From Bacteroidales bacterium (lineage in GTDB: Bacteria; Bacteroidota; Bacteroidia; Bacteroidales; F082), in the NCBI GenBank assembly GCA_015491905.1, contig WGGC01000190.1, forward strand, positions 1 through 34,068: a stretch of DNA of 34,068 bases, read 5' to 3'. Below, piece after piece: positions 7,377 to 16,780 of the stretch. Within the stretch, counting starts at the first letter, position 1. Each line of letters opens with the position of its first letter. The notes beneath the pieces are model-generated. The model did not search any database and had not been told where the DNA came from. It worked only from the letters and a program-made list of their open reading frames with translations. A program made the translations under genes and the position numbers.

Positions 7377-8198
7377 TCATAAACGTTTCATTTTATATTT
7401 TGACGGAATATAAAAAGGAAAACCAAAAGATTGATTTAAATTAATATTTTTAAATGTAATAAATATTTCTGTTTTTGGATTAGAGTAGATAACTAATTTC
7501 ACTTTTTGTGGAAAAGCCATTCCATCAATAATTTGATGTGAATCATAAAAAACTTCTATTCTGTGAGGTTTTTGGCCAGGAGTTTGTTGTAAAACATCCA
7601 TTTTATGAATTCGGAAGTTATCAGGGTTTAACCAAATTTTTTGATAAATAATAGTTTTATTGTTATCAACATTTTTACTAACTAAAACTAATTTATAGTA
7701 ATTTCCATCCAGAATAACTTTTTCTGAATTAAAAGTGAGGTTTTGGTTTAACCCATTTCCAAGTAATATGGACTGCAAAACACTATAGTTTATATTTGTA
7801 TGAAGCAAACTATCCAGCAAACTGAATTTTCCCTTAAAATAGTATTTCTTTAACCTGTTAATCATTTTTAAAGAATCAGGGGTTATTTCTATTCTTGCAG
7901 CTTCTATTCCCATTCCGGGAACAATACTAGCCCAAAGGATACTATCTTTTTGCATTCTGAGGTTGACTTTAAAAGCCAAATCAGATTTTCCCTGTTTTAT
8001 ATAGTTAACGGCAAGTTTTGAAGACAGTTTTTTAAACGTTACTTTATGGTCTTCCATTTTATGATATAATGTACTAAAGGTTTCTGGTTTCAATTCAGGC
8101 CTGACGATTTTTTTAGTCGTTTTACAAGATGAAATTCCTGTTAAAATGGAAATAATAACTAAAAAATATAATGAAGTTCTAATATAAATTTTAAACAT
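7377..8198 (-). CDS. DUF4292 family lipoprotein
   Basis: 273 aa. A type II signal peptide ends in the lipobox GISSC (lipid-attached Cys25). The mature part has the DUF4292 pattern: KLSSKLAVNYIKQGKSDLAFKVN, RMQKDSILWASIVPGMGIEAAR, ITPDSLKMINRLKKYYFKG, then a beta-rich C-terminus. The fold is thought to resemble LolA/LolB lipoprotein carriers, which would place it in outer-membrane biogenesis; the exact role is not established. It sits 56 bp downstream of the TPR lipoprotein gene and before the EnvC-like gene, an arrangement widespread in Bacteroidota. Confidence 0.85.
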   Translation of the reverse strand: MFKIYIRTSLYFLVIISILTGISSCKTTKKIVRPELKPETFSTLYHKMEDHKVTFKKLSSKLAVNYIKQGKSDLAFKVNLRMQKDSILWASIVPGMGIEAARIEITPDSLKMINRLKKYYFKGKFSLLDSLLHTNINYSVLQSILLGNGLNQNLTFNSEKVILDGNYYKLVLVSKNVDNNKTIIYQKIWLNPDNFRIHKMDVLQQTPGQKPHRIEVFYDSHQIIDGMAFPQKVKLVIYSNPKTEIFITFKNINLNQSFGFPFYIPSKYKMKRL

Positions 8199-8254
8199 AA
8201 AGTGTCAATTTCATAAAAACATTTCACACAAATAAAAGCTAAAAATAAACCTAA

Positions 8255-9997
8255 TTATTCTATTAACTTCCCTGTTTTGATTTTTTTTAGTAAGTTTTTA
8301 CTATGGTCTTTTAATTTAAGCGCTTTTTTCCATTCTGTAAAAGCTTTTTTCTTTTCACCAAGTTTAAAGAGGATATCACCATAATGCTCAACAACTACAC
8401 CGGAATCTTTACCCCCATTATTTAACGCCTTTTCTTCCCAATTTAACGCTTGCTGATACTTTTTTAATTTAAAAAGAACCCAGGCATATGTATCAAGATT
8501 ATTTTGATTGTACGGGTCCATTTTTACTGCTTTAGCAGCCATTTTTTCGGCCTTATTAAGGTTTGTGCCATCTTCAGCAAGATAATAAGCATAATTATTT
8601 AAAACAAAGGCATTATCAGGATTTATTTTCAATGCATAATCATAAGCATTATATGCTTTATTTTTCATTTTTAATTCATGATAAGCATCGCCCAGAGAAG
8701 AATAAAACTGTTCGAGCAAGGAATTATTTCCGGCAACAAGATTTTTTCCTTTTAATAAATACTTTACAGACTCTTTATATTTTTTATTTTGAAATGTGGC
8801 AATACCTGCCATCATATATGGAACAGGCTTATATGGGAAAATTTTAATTACGGAATCTGCATCTGAAAGTAATATAGAATATTTTTGTAATCCTAAATCA
8901 GTAAATAAGAGCTGTTCCCATAATGCATAATTATCAGGGTTGTTTGATATAGCTTTTTGCAACAGTGGGCGAGCCTGTTCATATTTTTTATTTTGATATA
9001 ACATGCTGGCATAAAAGGCTTCTGCCAACTTGTTATTAGGGTGTACTTTTTTCATTACTGTTGCTAATTCCAATGCTTGCTTAGTTTGTTCATCATTTAA
9101 ATTCCCGGAATAATAGGCGGCAAGGAGGTTTATTTCCGTTTTAACATCCAGCAATGGATTAGAAAAGCCTTTTATAAGCTCTTCAAAAGCCTTTTTCTTT
9201 TCTTTTTGTTTCCTGTAAAAATCAGCCAATGAAATATGTACATAGGGATCTTTCGGGTTTAAGGCAATAATTTTTTTATAGGCCCATTCAGCTTTTTCCG
9301 GGAAATTATTTTTTGTAGCAAATTCAGCCAGTAAAGCATAAGACCTGGGGTTATCAGGGTTATATTGAATTAGTTTTTCATATTCATTAAGGGCTTTTGA
9401 TTTTTCACCCAAACGAACATATAAATTAGCAATTTTTTGAGAAAGCCGTTCTTGTCTGCCTATAAGTCCCTGCAGTTTAATATACATTTTAACAGCATTC
9501 TTATAGTCACCGGTAAAATTATAAGCATTAGCGAGTTCCTGAACAAACTGTTCATTTTCAGGATATTTTTCAACTAGTTTTTCAAATGAGTTTACATATG
9601 CCTTGTAATTACCGTCCATTTTTGCAATATTTCCGTATAAAACTCTATACCATTTATTGGTAGAATCAAGTTTAATTGCTTTTTCAGCATATTGCATTGC
9701 TTTTTTCACATTTCCTGCAGAAATGGTCATTGCCGCCAATTCATAATTAGCTGCAGGATCATTAGGATTAATAGTAAGTGCTTTTTGAAGTAAACTGTCG
9801 GCCATCTTTAAATGACCTGTTTCTTTTAAAGTAATTGCACGGGCAAACAAATCCGCTTCTTTATACTTTTGCTTTTGAGTTAATACATTATTTGTTTTAT
9901 TTTTATGTAGATGCTGCATGCTACTGCATGAATACAGCAAGCTGGCAAAAATAAAAACAAGTATTAGAGAAAAGTGATTTAGAGTTTTATATTTCAT
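8255..9997 (-). CDS. TPR-repeat lipoprotein
   Basis: 580 aa. The signal peptide ends in the lipobox LLYSC (Cys24). After a linker, tetratricopeptide repeats run from about residue 45 to the end. Recognisable units include INPNDPAANYELAAMTISAG, YNPDNPRSYALLAEFATKN, LNPKDPYVHISLADFYRKQ, INPDNAFVLNNYAYYLAEDG and MDPYNQNNLDTYAWVLFKL. No catalytic domain is visible. Such proteins act as scaffolds in the periplasm or at the outer membrane. It lies between dut (32 bp upstream) and the DUF4292 gene, probably in one transcript; the partner complex is unknown. Confidence 0.88.
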   Translation of the reverse strand: MKYKTLNHFSLILVFIFASLLYSCSSMQHLHKNKTNNVLTQKQKYKEADLFARAITLKETGHLKMADSLLQKALTINPNDPAANYELAAMTISAGNVKKAMQYAEKAIKLDSTNKWYRVLYGNIAKMDGNYKAYVNSFEKLVEKYPENEQFVQELANAYNFTGDYKNAVKMYIKLQGLIGRQERLSQKIANLYVRLGEKSKALNEYEKLIQYNPDNPRSYALLAEFATKNNFPEKAEWAYKKIIALNPKDPYVHISLADFYRKQKEKKKAFEELIKGFSNPLLDVKTEINLLAAYYSGNLNDEQTKQALELATVMKKVHPNNKLAEAFYASMLYQNKKYEQARPLLQKAISNNPDNYALWEQLLFTDLGLQKYSILLSDADSVIKIFPYKPVPYMMAGIATFQNKKYKESVKYLLKGKNLVAGNNSLLEQFYSSLGDAYHELKMKNKAYNAYDYALKINPDNAFVLNNYAYYLAEDGTNLNKAEKMAAKAVKMDPYNQNNLDTYAWVLFKLKKYQQALNWEEKALNNGGKDSGVVVEHYGDILFKLGEKKKAFTEWKKALKLKDHSKNLLKKIKTGKLIE

Positions 9998-10029
9998 TAA
10001 TTTACAATTTTTACCTATATAATATGGTT

Positions 10030-10464
10030 TTATTTATGCCCAGTATGCCCAAAACCTCCGGCACCTCTTTCGGTCTCATTTAAACTGTCAACTGGGTACA
10101 ATTTAGCCTGTATATGAGATGCAATAATCATTTGTGCAATTCTTTCTCCATTATTAATAACATAAGGTTCTGAAGATAAATTAATTAAAATAACTTTAAT
10201 TTCACCTCTATAATCAGCATCAATTGTTCCCGGAGAATTGAGAACAGTAATACCTTTTTTTAATGCTAATCCACTTCGTGGACGTATTTGCGCTTCATAG
10301 CCAATAGGAAGTTCAATAAATAACCCTGTAGGAATTAGAGCACGCTGTAGAGGTTTAAGTTCAACGGGAGTTTCCAAATATGCGCGTAAATCCATTCCTG
10401 CAGATGCATTAGTTTCATACTTAGGAATCTCATTATTAGATTTATTTACTATGTTTATATTCAT
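10030..10464 (-). CDS. dut: Deoxyuridine 5'-triphosphate nucleotidohydrolase (dUTPase)
   Basis: 144 aa, the normal size of the homotrimeric enzyme that converts dUTP to dUMP, keeping uracil out of DNA and feeding thymidylate synthesis. All five motifs are present: AGMDLRA (22-28), [11 protein letters not shown] (61-71), [10 protein letters not shown] (79-88, catalytic Asp82), ERIAQMII (107-114) and the P-loop-like [10 protein letters not shown] (133-142). A TATTTTTG element sits 38 bases upstream of the ATG. It is probably the first gene of the dut / TPR / DUF4292 / envC-like transcript. Confidence 0.97.
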   Translation of the reverse strand: MNINIVNKSNNEIPKYETNASAGMDLRAYLETPVELKPLQRALIPTGLFIELPIGYEAQIRPRSGLALKKGITVLNSPGTIDADYRGEIKVILINLSSEPYVINNGERIAQMIIASHIQAKLYPVDSLNETERGAGGFGHTGHK

Positions 10465-10502
10465 TTTTTAGAATTAAATAATAAAGTAATATTATAAAGT
10501 TT

Positions 10503-10510
10503 CAAAAATA
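10503..10510 (-). promoter_or_regulatory. Putative -7 element for dut
   Basis: The minus strand reads TATTTTTG (TAnnTTTG) in the 112-bp gap between the flippase and dut, which would start the dut transcript. Confidence 0.4.
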
Positions 10511-10576
10511 AGTAAAAATGACGTTTTAAGAATAAAAGGTGTTAAAGGCATTTGTTAAAGAATGTTTATAAAAAAA

Positions 10577-12058
10577 TCAGCCATTTTCTACTGATTTAAC
10601 CTCCTTTTTAATAAGCAGCCAAACAATACCGGAATAGAACAATAATAATCCTGCATTAAAGAATATATGATAAGAAGAACTCATTAATGGTTTTGTAATA
10701 TAATTAATAAAGTAAAAGCCAACAGCAAAAATAGAAATAGTAAGTAGTTTTTTAAGGTTGTAAGGAACCGGAAAAATTCTTCTCCCCCATATAAAAGAAA
10801 AAATCATCATAGTAAGATAACAAGCAAAATTAGCCCAGGCAGAACCCATATAGCCATACTTAGGTATTAAGATGATATTTAAAACAATAGTTATAATTGC
10901 ACCAATAACAGCTACTGCACCTCCATATAGAGTTTTATCAGTAAGTTTATACCAGACGGAAAGGTTGTAAAATACTCCTAAAAATAATTTTGCCATAATT
11001 ACAATGGGAACAATCTGCAAGCCAATCCAAAAAGGTTTACCTATAAAGTATTTAAATACATCCAAAAAAAGAACTACCAATAAAAAAATAAACCAGGTAA
11101 AAGCTACAAAAACCGTCATTATTCTGGCATATGTTATTTTAGCGTCTTTTTTTTCCGATTCAGCGAAAAAGAAAGGTTCAGCGGCATAACGAAACATTTG
11201 AATAAATAACATCATTAAAATAGCTAATTTATAATTTGCTCCATAAACACCAATTATACTTTGAACATTAGAGCCGGGAGGTAAAAAATAGCGTAAAAGG
11301 ATTTTATCTGAAACTTCATTAATCATCCCTGCAAGGCCAATAATTAAAATTGGAAAGCCATATGACAGCAATTTTTTTAATAAAGCATAATCTAATTGAA
11401 ACTTAAATTGTTTTAATTCAGGAATTAGCATTAAAAGTGTAGATAAAGAAGCAATTAAATTTGATAAAAACACTATTCCAACCATTGGAACATATCGATA
11501 TAGTAACCAACTTTTATAAGTTTCTGGAAAAGTTTTAGGAATTACAATTAACAATAAAATATTAAGGCCAATATTTATAGAAACGTTAATAATTCGAATT
11601 AGAGAAAATCTACGAGCCTTATTTAAAAACCTTAGATATGCAAAAGGAAGTGATGAAACAGCATCGAGCGAAACAATTAATGCAATAAAAATAATATATT
11701 GGCTATGACCTGAATAATGGATTAGAGAGGCCAATGAATCTTTAAAAAAAACTGTAATTAGCACAAATAATAACGAAGAAAGTATTAAACTTCCGGTTGC
11801 AGTATTAAATACTTTTTTTATATTATCTTTATATTGATTAGCATATCTAAAAAAAGACGTTTCCATGCCATATGTAAGCAAAACCAATAATAAAGCCACA
11901 TATGCATACAGCTCAGTAATTTCACCATATTGAGATTTATCAAAAACCCAAATAGTATAAAATGGTACAAGTAAATAATTTAATAGTCTTGGAACGATAG
12001 TTCCTAGACCATAAATAAGTGTTTCTCCCGCAAGTTTTTTTATTGGATTATATGCCAT
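10577..12058 (-). CDS. Polysaccharide / oligosaccharide flippase (Wzx/MATE-like)
   Basis: 493 aa, almost entirely hydrophobic, with about 12-14 membrane segments. The N-terminus (NPIKKLAGETLIYGLGTIVPRLLNYLLVPFYT) is the usual opening of the RfbX/Wzx group in the MOP superfamily. Wzx moves undecaprenyl-linked oligosaccharides across the inner membrane. No glycosyltransferase or polymerase genes are next to it, so it is not inside an O-antigen or capsule cluster. Its position between dut and the histidine kinase suggests a housekeeping role, perhaps surface glycan or a lipid II-like substrate. A strong -7 match (TATCTTTG) lies 11 bases upstream of the ATG. Confidence 0.88.
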   Translation of the reverse strand: MAYNPIKKLAGETLIYGLGTIVPRLLNYLLVPFYTIWVFDKSQYGEITELYAYVALLLVLLTYGMETSFFRYANQYKDNIKKVFNTATGSLILSSLLFVLITVFFKDSLASLIHYSGHSQYIIFIALIVSLDAVSSLPFAYLRFLNKARRFSLIRIINVSINIGLNILLLIVIPKTFPETYKSWLLYRYVPMVGIVFLSNLIASLSTLLMLIPELKQFKFQLDYALLKKLLSYGFPILIIGLAGMINEVSDKILLRYFLPPGSNVQSIIGVYGANYKLAILMMLFIQMFRYAAEPFFFAESEKKDAKITYARIMTVFVAFTWFIFLLVVLFLDVFKYFIGKPFWIGLQIVPIVIMAKLFLGVFYNLSVWYKLTDKTLYGGAVAVIGAIITIVLNIILIPKYGYMGSAWANFACYLTMMIFSFIWGRRIFPVPYNLKKLLTISIFAVGFYFINYITKPLMSSSYHIFFNAGLLLFYSGIVWLLIKKEVKSVENG

Positions 12059-12068
12059 AATTTAATGC

Positions 12069-12076
12069 CAAAGATA
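12069..12076 (-). promoter_or_regulatory. Putative -7 element for the flippase gene
   Basis: The minus strand reads TATCTTTG, a common form of the Bacteroidota -7 box. It implies a short leader before the ATG at 12058 and separates this gene from the kinase gene upstream. Confidence 0.5.
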
Positions 12077-12126
12077 AATAATTTAATACTTAGCTGGCCA
12101 ACCGGTAAACTCAAATAGAAGTTAAT

Positions 12127-15100
12127 TTATTCAGCTGGTTTGAAAAGAAGAATAAAGGTAGTTCCTTTATTAATTTCTGAAATAAAGGTTATTTTACCAC
12201 CCCATTCTTTAATTAAATTGTTTACTATTGCCAGTCCCAGACCAGTACCTGTTGACTTAGTAGTAAAATATGGCTGGAATATTTTTTTCTCCTCTTGTTT
12301 AGAAATTCCTTTTCCCGAATCAGAAAAACGGACTTCAATAAATTTATTATCTGGTTTTCCGAGGGATATTTCAATGGTAATTTTTTTAACAGGAGTATTT
12401 TCCATTGCCTGAATAGAGTTTTTAATTAGGTTATTAAAAACCCTCACCAAATCATTATGATTAGCAATAATCCATAGTTTTTTATATGATGTTTTTAAAA
12501 CAAAATCACCTTTAAATGATTTTTGAAATAATGAAATACTTTCGTTAATAGCAGCAATCAAATCAGACTTTTCAATTTTTCCGGCACCCTTTTTAGAAAA
12601 ATCAGAAAACATACCTGCCACCTGGTTTAAGTTTTCTATTTGTTTTTCAAGGATTTTAGTAATGTTTTTAATTTTTTCATTAAATTCAGGATCATTTTGT
12701 TCATATGCTTTTAATAAATATTGCACATTAAGTTTCATTGGAGTCAATGGGTTTCTAATCTCATGAGTAATTTGCTGGGCCATTTCCTGCCAGGCTTTTT
12801 CTCTTTCAGTAAATTTTATTAACTCTGCACTCCGTTCAATTTTTCTAACCATCTGATTATATGCGCTTATCAATCTACCTATTTCATCTTTTTTATTCCA
12901 TTTTATAATTTCATTCTTTTTTTCAAGGCCGACCAAATTTATTTTTTCTTGTAAAATTTCTAAGGGTTTTGTTAAAAAGCGGGACAAATACATAATAATT
13001 ATAATAACCAATATACCGGTAATAACCAGTAAATTAAGTAAATTGGCAAGCATTTGATAATAAGATTGTTGAATATCTGTCTGCCGCGCGAAATACGGTA
13101 AATTAATGATTCCGGCTTTATCTCCATTCATAAGTACTAAAGGAGCATATGCAGAATAATAGATTATGTTGCCCAACCTTTCTTTAGAAATAAAGAACAA
13201 TTGATGGTCCATTTTTATTGCTTCAAAAGCTTTCGGGTTAATTAAATTATTGTGAGTACCATTAAAAAAAATATCCGGTCTGGAAGAAGCCACAAGCCTG
13301 CCATAATTATTATATAAATTAATATCGGTAAAAAAGACATTTGAAAACTTTATCAGGTAATCTTGAATTATATCATTATTAATATTACGTTTATTATCGA
13401 AAGTGTTTATTTTATGTTGTAGTTCAACCTGAACAGAATGTGTTTTTTCCCGAAGATAACTATAAACACGAATATTATTATTTTCATTAAAATAATATAA
13501 AGAAATAAAGGACAAAACGATAAAAACGGTAAAAATAGTTGCAAAAAATACAATTTGTAATCTTGTTCTAAAAGAAAATTGAATTAATTTAAAAGCTTTT
13601 CGTCCATATTTAATCGCCAGGAAAACAAATAAAAATAACCCGAAAATTAAAAACAATTCTGAAAATGGTAAAAGCCAAACAGAAACGGTATCTTTAGGTC
13701 TGCTGACAACCAACACTTTATTAAAACCCATTTTAACAACATAATGTACGTATTTATCAAATAAGAAAAATTTATTTTTTTTGACATAAGGAAAATAACT
13801 AAGCTCGGCAGGATACATAAAATCGCCATTTTTATATATCAACTTACCGGAATCATACCTTGCAAAAGAATATTTACTTAGAAAGATATTATCAGATTTT
13901 AAAGTTTCATTAGCAGCACTATTATCATCAGTAGGGAGAAAATTAGAAAAAAACTCAATGTATAAATTGATGTGAAAATCAGGAATTGTTTGAAGAGGTA
14001 TTTTTACTAAATAATAAATATTATCTTGTTCATTATTTAGTAACTTAATTTGAAAACCGGGCAAATTATTTAAAATTTTACCTCCCATCCCGGCAAAATA
14101 ATTATCACACCCAACAATTTGATTACCTGGTTGTATAATTAATTTTTGTTTATCGTAACATAAAGTAAACTGTTTATTATAAATACTAAAATATCCTTTA
14201 AAATATTTCTTAACCAGATAATTTTTTAAAAGAATATTTTTATCGGAATTGTAAATTGAATCATTAATAATAGAGTTTATAAAATGGTCTTTTTTAATTT
14301 TTAAAACCAGTTTTTCTAACAAATATTCAAGATATGGATCGTTTTCTCTAGAAAGTAAACTAGCAGTAATTTTTTGTTTAGCGTCTTTTAGTTCATGTTT
14401 TGTAACATTAATAATAAAAGCTCCGGAAAAGGATAAAATTAAAACAACAAATAAATAGTATAAATATATATTTAATTTATAATCGAAAATTATAGATATA
14501 ATAAAAAGCCCTATAAAAAGAAAAGAAGTAAGTAAAATTATTTCATTTTCTATATTACAAAAATATAATAGAAGCAAACTAATAATAGTAGTTAAAGCAA
14601 AAAAGACTTTTTTTATTTTGAATAAATTAAATAAAATTAAATTTATATCAAAAAGAAAATAAATAATTAGAGTAATTAAAACAATAAATAAAAGCTCAAG
14701 AAAACCAAGGAAATTAAATAAAATATAAATGCCTGAAATCTTTTCATCATAAGCAGTAAGAAATTGATCTGCCATCAATAACACTGCAACAGAAAACAGA
14801 ATACTTATAACCAGAAATAGATATACAAATATTTTATTTATATTTTTATAACTAACCTTTTGTTCCAAACTTATTATCATGCTTTTTAACTGCCACAAAA
14901 ACAATAAGACAAGAAAAAGGTTTAAAACAAAGTTTGCTGGAGATGAAAATACAAAAAAGAAATACAATTGGGGTGTAAAATAAAACCCGGGAATATTAAA
15001 AAGTATTGGATAGATGAAAAAGGTATCGAAAACACGAATTACGGCAATAAACCCTACAGTAATTAACCACCAGATAAGAGATGGTTTTTTTATTTCAGCT

Positions 15101-15798
15101 TTTTTTCTAAAATAATACGGGCCATATAATATTAGTAAAAACAGAAAAAAGTAAAAAGAAGAATAAAAAAAATATTGAAAAAATACTATGACTGTTGGCC
15201 GAAAGGACTTATTTATCTTAATACCTATATTAAATTTTTTTAGATAAAAAACATTATTATTTGAAGAGGCTTTATTTAAAACGTAGGAAAATTGAGGCTT
15301 ACTTTTAAAATCATCGAAAAAATTAAAGAAAGATCCATGCAGATTATCGTTTTCCTGCAAGGGAACAAAAACAAAAACAGTTAATTTTTTGACACGTTTT
15401 CCATAGGAAACATACCATTTATCAGAAGAAAAAATAATTCTTGGTTTTTGATATAAACCTTCTTTTATGTTTAAATTAATTGGCCAATTTGTAGAATTCC
15501 AATAATAAAGAGAATCTTTTTTAAAAATTACTACAGCATTCTTTGTCTTTGGAAGTTGTTCATCAAGCACGTCCCAAGAAAGATTATGATATTTATTTAA
15601 CAGGTTAATTGTCTTTTCAACCAAATAAATAGTTTTTTTTTGTTTTTTTTGTATCTGATGAGAAACTTTTGTTTTTAAGACTTTGGGATTCGTCTCATTT
15701 ATTATTAATTCATAAAATAGAATAATCAAAGAAAAACTAAAAAGTAAACCAAAAGAAATCGCATAAATATTCCTTTTTGTAACTTTTGTATTTTTCAT
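12127..15798 (-). CDS. Very large membrane sensor histidine kinase (NtrY-like core)
   Basis: 1223 aa. TM1 (11-33) is followed by an extracytoplasmic region (34-200). Multiple membrane spans fill about 201-462, then comes a second extracytoplasmic region (about 465-705) and two more spans (707-728, 746-769). A third sensor region (770-912), a final TM (914-938) and a HAMP-like linker (940-990) lead to the kinase. The H-box is MAQQITHEIRNPLTPMKLN (His1012), the N-box NLIKNSIQAM (Asn1127), and the ATP lid SDSGKGI (Asp1160) with GTGLGLAI (1184-1191). The core resembles NtrY-type kinases. No response regulator is adjacent, so the partner is unknown. The large sensor head has no domain I recognise. 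It is about three times the length of a typical kinase. Codon use is like its neighbours. Confidence 0.93.
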   Translation of the reverse strand: MKNTKVTKRNIYAISFGLLFSFSLIILFYELIINETNPKVLKTKVSHQIQKKQKKTIYLVEKTINLLNKYHNLSWDVLDEQLPKTKNAVVIFKKDSLYYWNSTNWPINLNIKEGLYQKPRIIFSSDKWYVSYGKRVKKLTVFVFVPLQENDNLHGSFFNFFDDFKSKPQFSYVLNKASSNNNVFYLKKFNIGIKINKSFRPTVIVFFQYFFYSSFYFFLFLLILYGPYYFRKKAEIKKPSLIWWLITVGFIAVIRVFDTFFIYPILFNIPGFYFTPQLYFFFVFSSPANFVLNLFLVLLFLWQLKSMIISLEQKVSYKNINKIFVYLFLVISILFSVAVLLMADQFLTAYDEKISGIYILFNFLGFLELLFIVLITLIIYFLFDINLILFNLFKIKKVFFALTTIISLLLLYFCNIENEIILLTSFLFIGLFIISIIFDYKLNIYLYYLFVVLILSFSGAFIINVTKHELKDAKQKITASLLSRENDPYLEYLLEKLVLKIKKDHFINSIINDSIYNSDKNILLKNYLVKKYFKGYFSIYNKQFTLCYDKQKLIIQPGNQIVGCDNYFAGMGGKILNNLPGFQIKLLNNEQDNIYYLVKIPLQTIPDFHINLYIEFFSNFLPTDDNSAANETLKSDNIFLSKYSFARYDSGKLIYKNGDFMYPAELSYFPYVKKNKFFLFDKYVHYVVKMGFNKVLVVSRPKDTVSVWLLPFSELFLIFGLFLFVFLAIKYGRKAFKLIQFSFRTRLQIVFFATIFTVFIVLSFISLYYFNENNNIRVYSYLREKTHSVQVELQHKINTFDNKRNINNDIIQDYLIKFSNVFFTDINLYNNYGRLVASSRPDIFFNGTHNNLINPKAFEAIKMDHQLFFISKERLGNIIYYSAYAPLVLMNGDKAGIINLPYFARQTDIQQSYYQMLANLLNLLVITGILVIIIIMYLSRFLTKPLEILQEKINLVGLEKKNEIIKWNKKDEIGRLISAYNQMVRKIERSAELIKFTEREKAWQEMAQQITHEIRNPLTPMKLNVQYLLKAYEQNDPEFNEKIKNITKILEKQIENLNQVAGMFSDFSKKGAGKIEKSDLIAAINESISLFQKSFKGDFVLKTSYKKLWIIANHNDLVRVFNNLIKNSIQAMENTPVKKITIEISLGKPDNKFIEVRFSDSGKGISKQEEKKIFQPYFTTKSTGTGLGLAIVNNLIKEWGGKITFISEINKGTTFILLFKPAE

Positions 15799-15869
15799 TT
15801 ATATAAGAATTAAAATTAATTAGTATAAAACTACATAAAATATGCCAAGAAGGTTTTTTAAGATGGATT

Positions 15870-16751
15870 TTAATTTTTTCGAAAAAAATAAATAACACTT
15901 GAATAATTTTGTTTTTTCTTAGCGTATATATTTGACTTTAGACCATTAATAAATCCATTAAGATATGGCAACCTTCCCTTTTTATAATTTTCGCTAATTA
16001 GTGATATATAATAAGAATCTAATTTAAGTGGTTTTAATTCTAAAAATTTAAAATTAAATTTTTCAACAAGATTAATTAAAGCATTAGGAGAAAAATGATA
16101 CAAATGCCGTGGAACGTCATAGGCCGCCCAAAACCTATTATAATGAGCAGCATCCCACGATAAATAATTTGGAACAGCAACAACAAATATCCCATCCTTT
16201 TTCAATAATTTATTAACCGTTTTAACTCGCTGGTTAACATCTAACACATGCTCTAAAACATGCCACATTGTTACCACATCAAATGTCTCATCATTAAAGC
16301 CGTTCAACATATTTTCATCATAAACATCTAACCCAAACTCAGCTTTAGCATGCTTCCTGGCATCCAAATCAGGCTCTACGCCTTTTACCTGCCAATTTTT
16401 TAATGAAAAATAATTCAAAAATTCACCTGTACCACAGCCTATATCCAGTAATGAACCATACTTAACTAATTTAGTTATTAAGTTGTATTTATATGAAATA
16501 TTTCTTTCTCTTAAATATCTATATAATGCAACAAAAGGGTTTAACCCTTCAGAATGGTGTGAAATATATTGATCAGACTGGTAATATTTTATTAATTCAT
16601 CGCTGTCAGGCCTTGGGTTAAGAAAAACCAATTGGCAATTTCTACATTTACTCAAAGAAAACGTTTCTTTTGATAGAAAGAAATCCTCTGTTTCTATGAA
16701 TTTTTCTATATTTACAGAGGCACATGCCGGACATTTTTTTAAAGTTATCAT
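15870..16751 (-). CDS. Class I SAM-dependent methyltransferase with N-terminal zinc-finger-like motif
   Basis: 293 aa. Two CxxC pairs (Cys7/Cys10 and Cys36/Cys39) form a small zinc-ribbon-like N-terminus ending in LVFLNPRPD. The Rossmann methyltransferase follows: LLDIGCGTGEFL (101-112, SAM site), VKGVEPD, FDVVTMWHVLEHV and a late NYLSWDAAHYNRFWAAYDVPRHLYHFSP block. This pattern (Methyltransf_23 with N-terminal Cys pairs) is common among enzymes acting on sugars or other cell-surface intermediates, but the substrate cannot be told. The ATG is 29 bp after the mnmG stop, and a parS site fills most of that gap. Confidence 0.85.
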   Translation of the reverse strand: MITLKKCPACASVNIEKFIETEDFFLSKETFSLSKCRNCQLVFLNPRPDSDELIKYYQSDQYISHHSEGLNPFVALYRYLRERNISYKYNLITKLVKYGSLLDIGCGTGEFLNYFSLKNWQVKGVEPDLDARKHAKAEFGLDVYDENMLNGFNDETFDVVTMWHVLEHVLDVNQRVKTVNKLLKKDGIFVVAVPNYLSWDAAHYNRFWAAYDVPRHLYHFSPNALINLVEKFNFKFLELKPLKLDSYYISLISENYKKGRLPYLNGFINGLKSNIYAKKKQNYSSVIYFFRKN

Positions 16752-16756
16752 AATAT

Positions 16757-16772
16757 TGTTTCACGTGAAACA
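16757..16772. other. parS centromere-like site 1 (ParB/Spo0J binding)
   Basis: TGTTTCACGTGAAACA is a perfect 16-bp palindrome and an exact match to the bacterial parS consensus TGTTNCACGTGAAACA. It lies between mnmG and the methyltransferase gene. Read as codons on the minus strand it would give MFHVKQ, which is an artefact of the site. ParB loads here and spreads to organise the origin region and recruit SMC. Exact consensus matches are not expected by chance in a window of this size and base composition. Confidence 0.93.
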
Positions 16773-16780
16773 TTAATAAA

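Noticed and set aside
8563-8847. 94-aa plus-strand frame opposite the TPR gene
   Set aside because: Low-complexity shadow of the repeat-rich lipoprotein gene.
8255-9997. Repeated protein segments, considered as a DNA repeat array
   Set aside because: They are degenerate TPR units similar only at the protein level.
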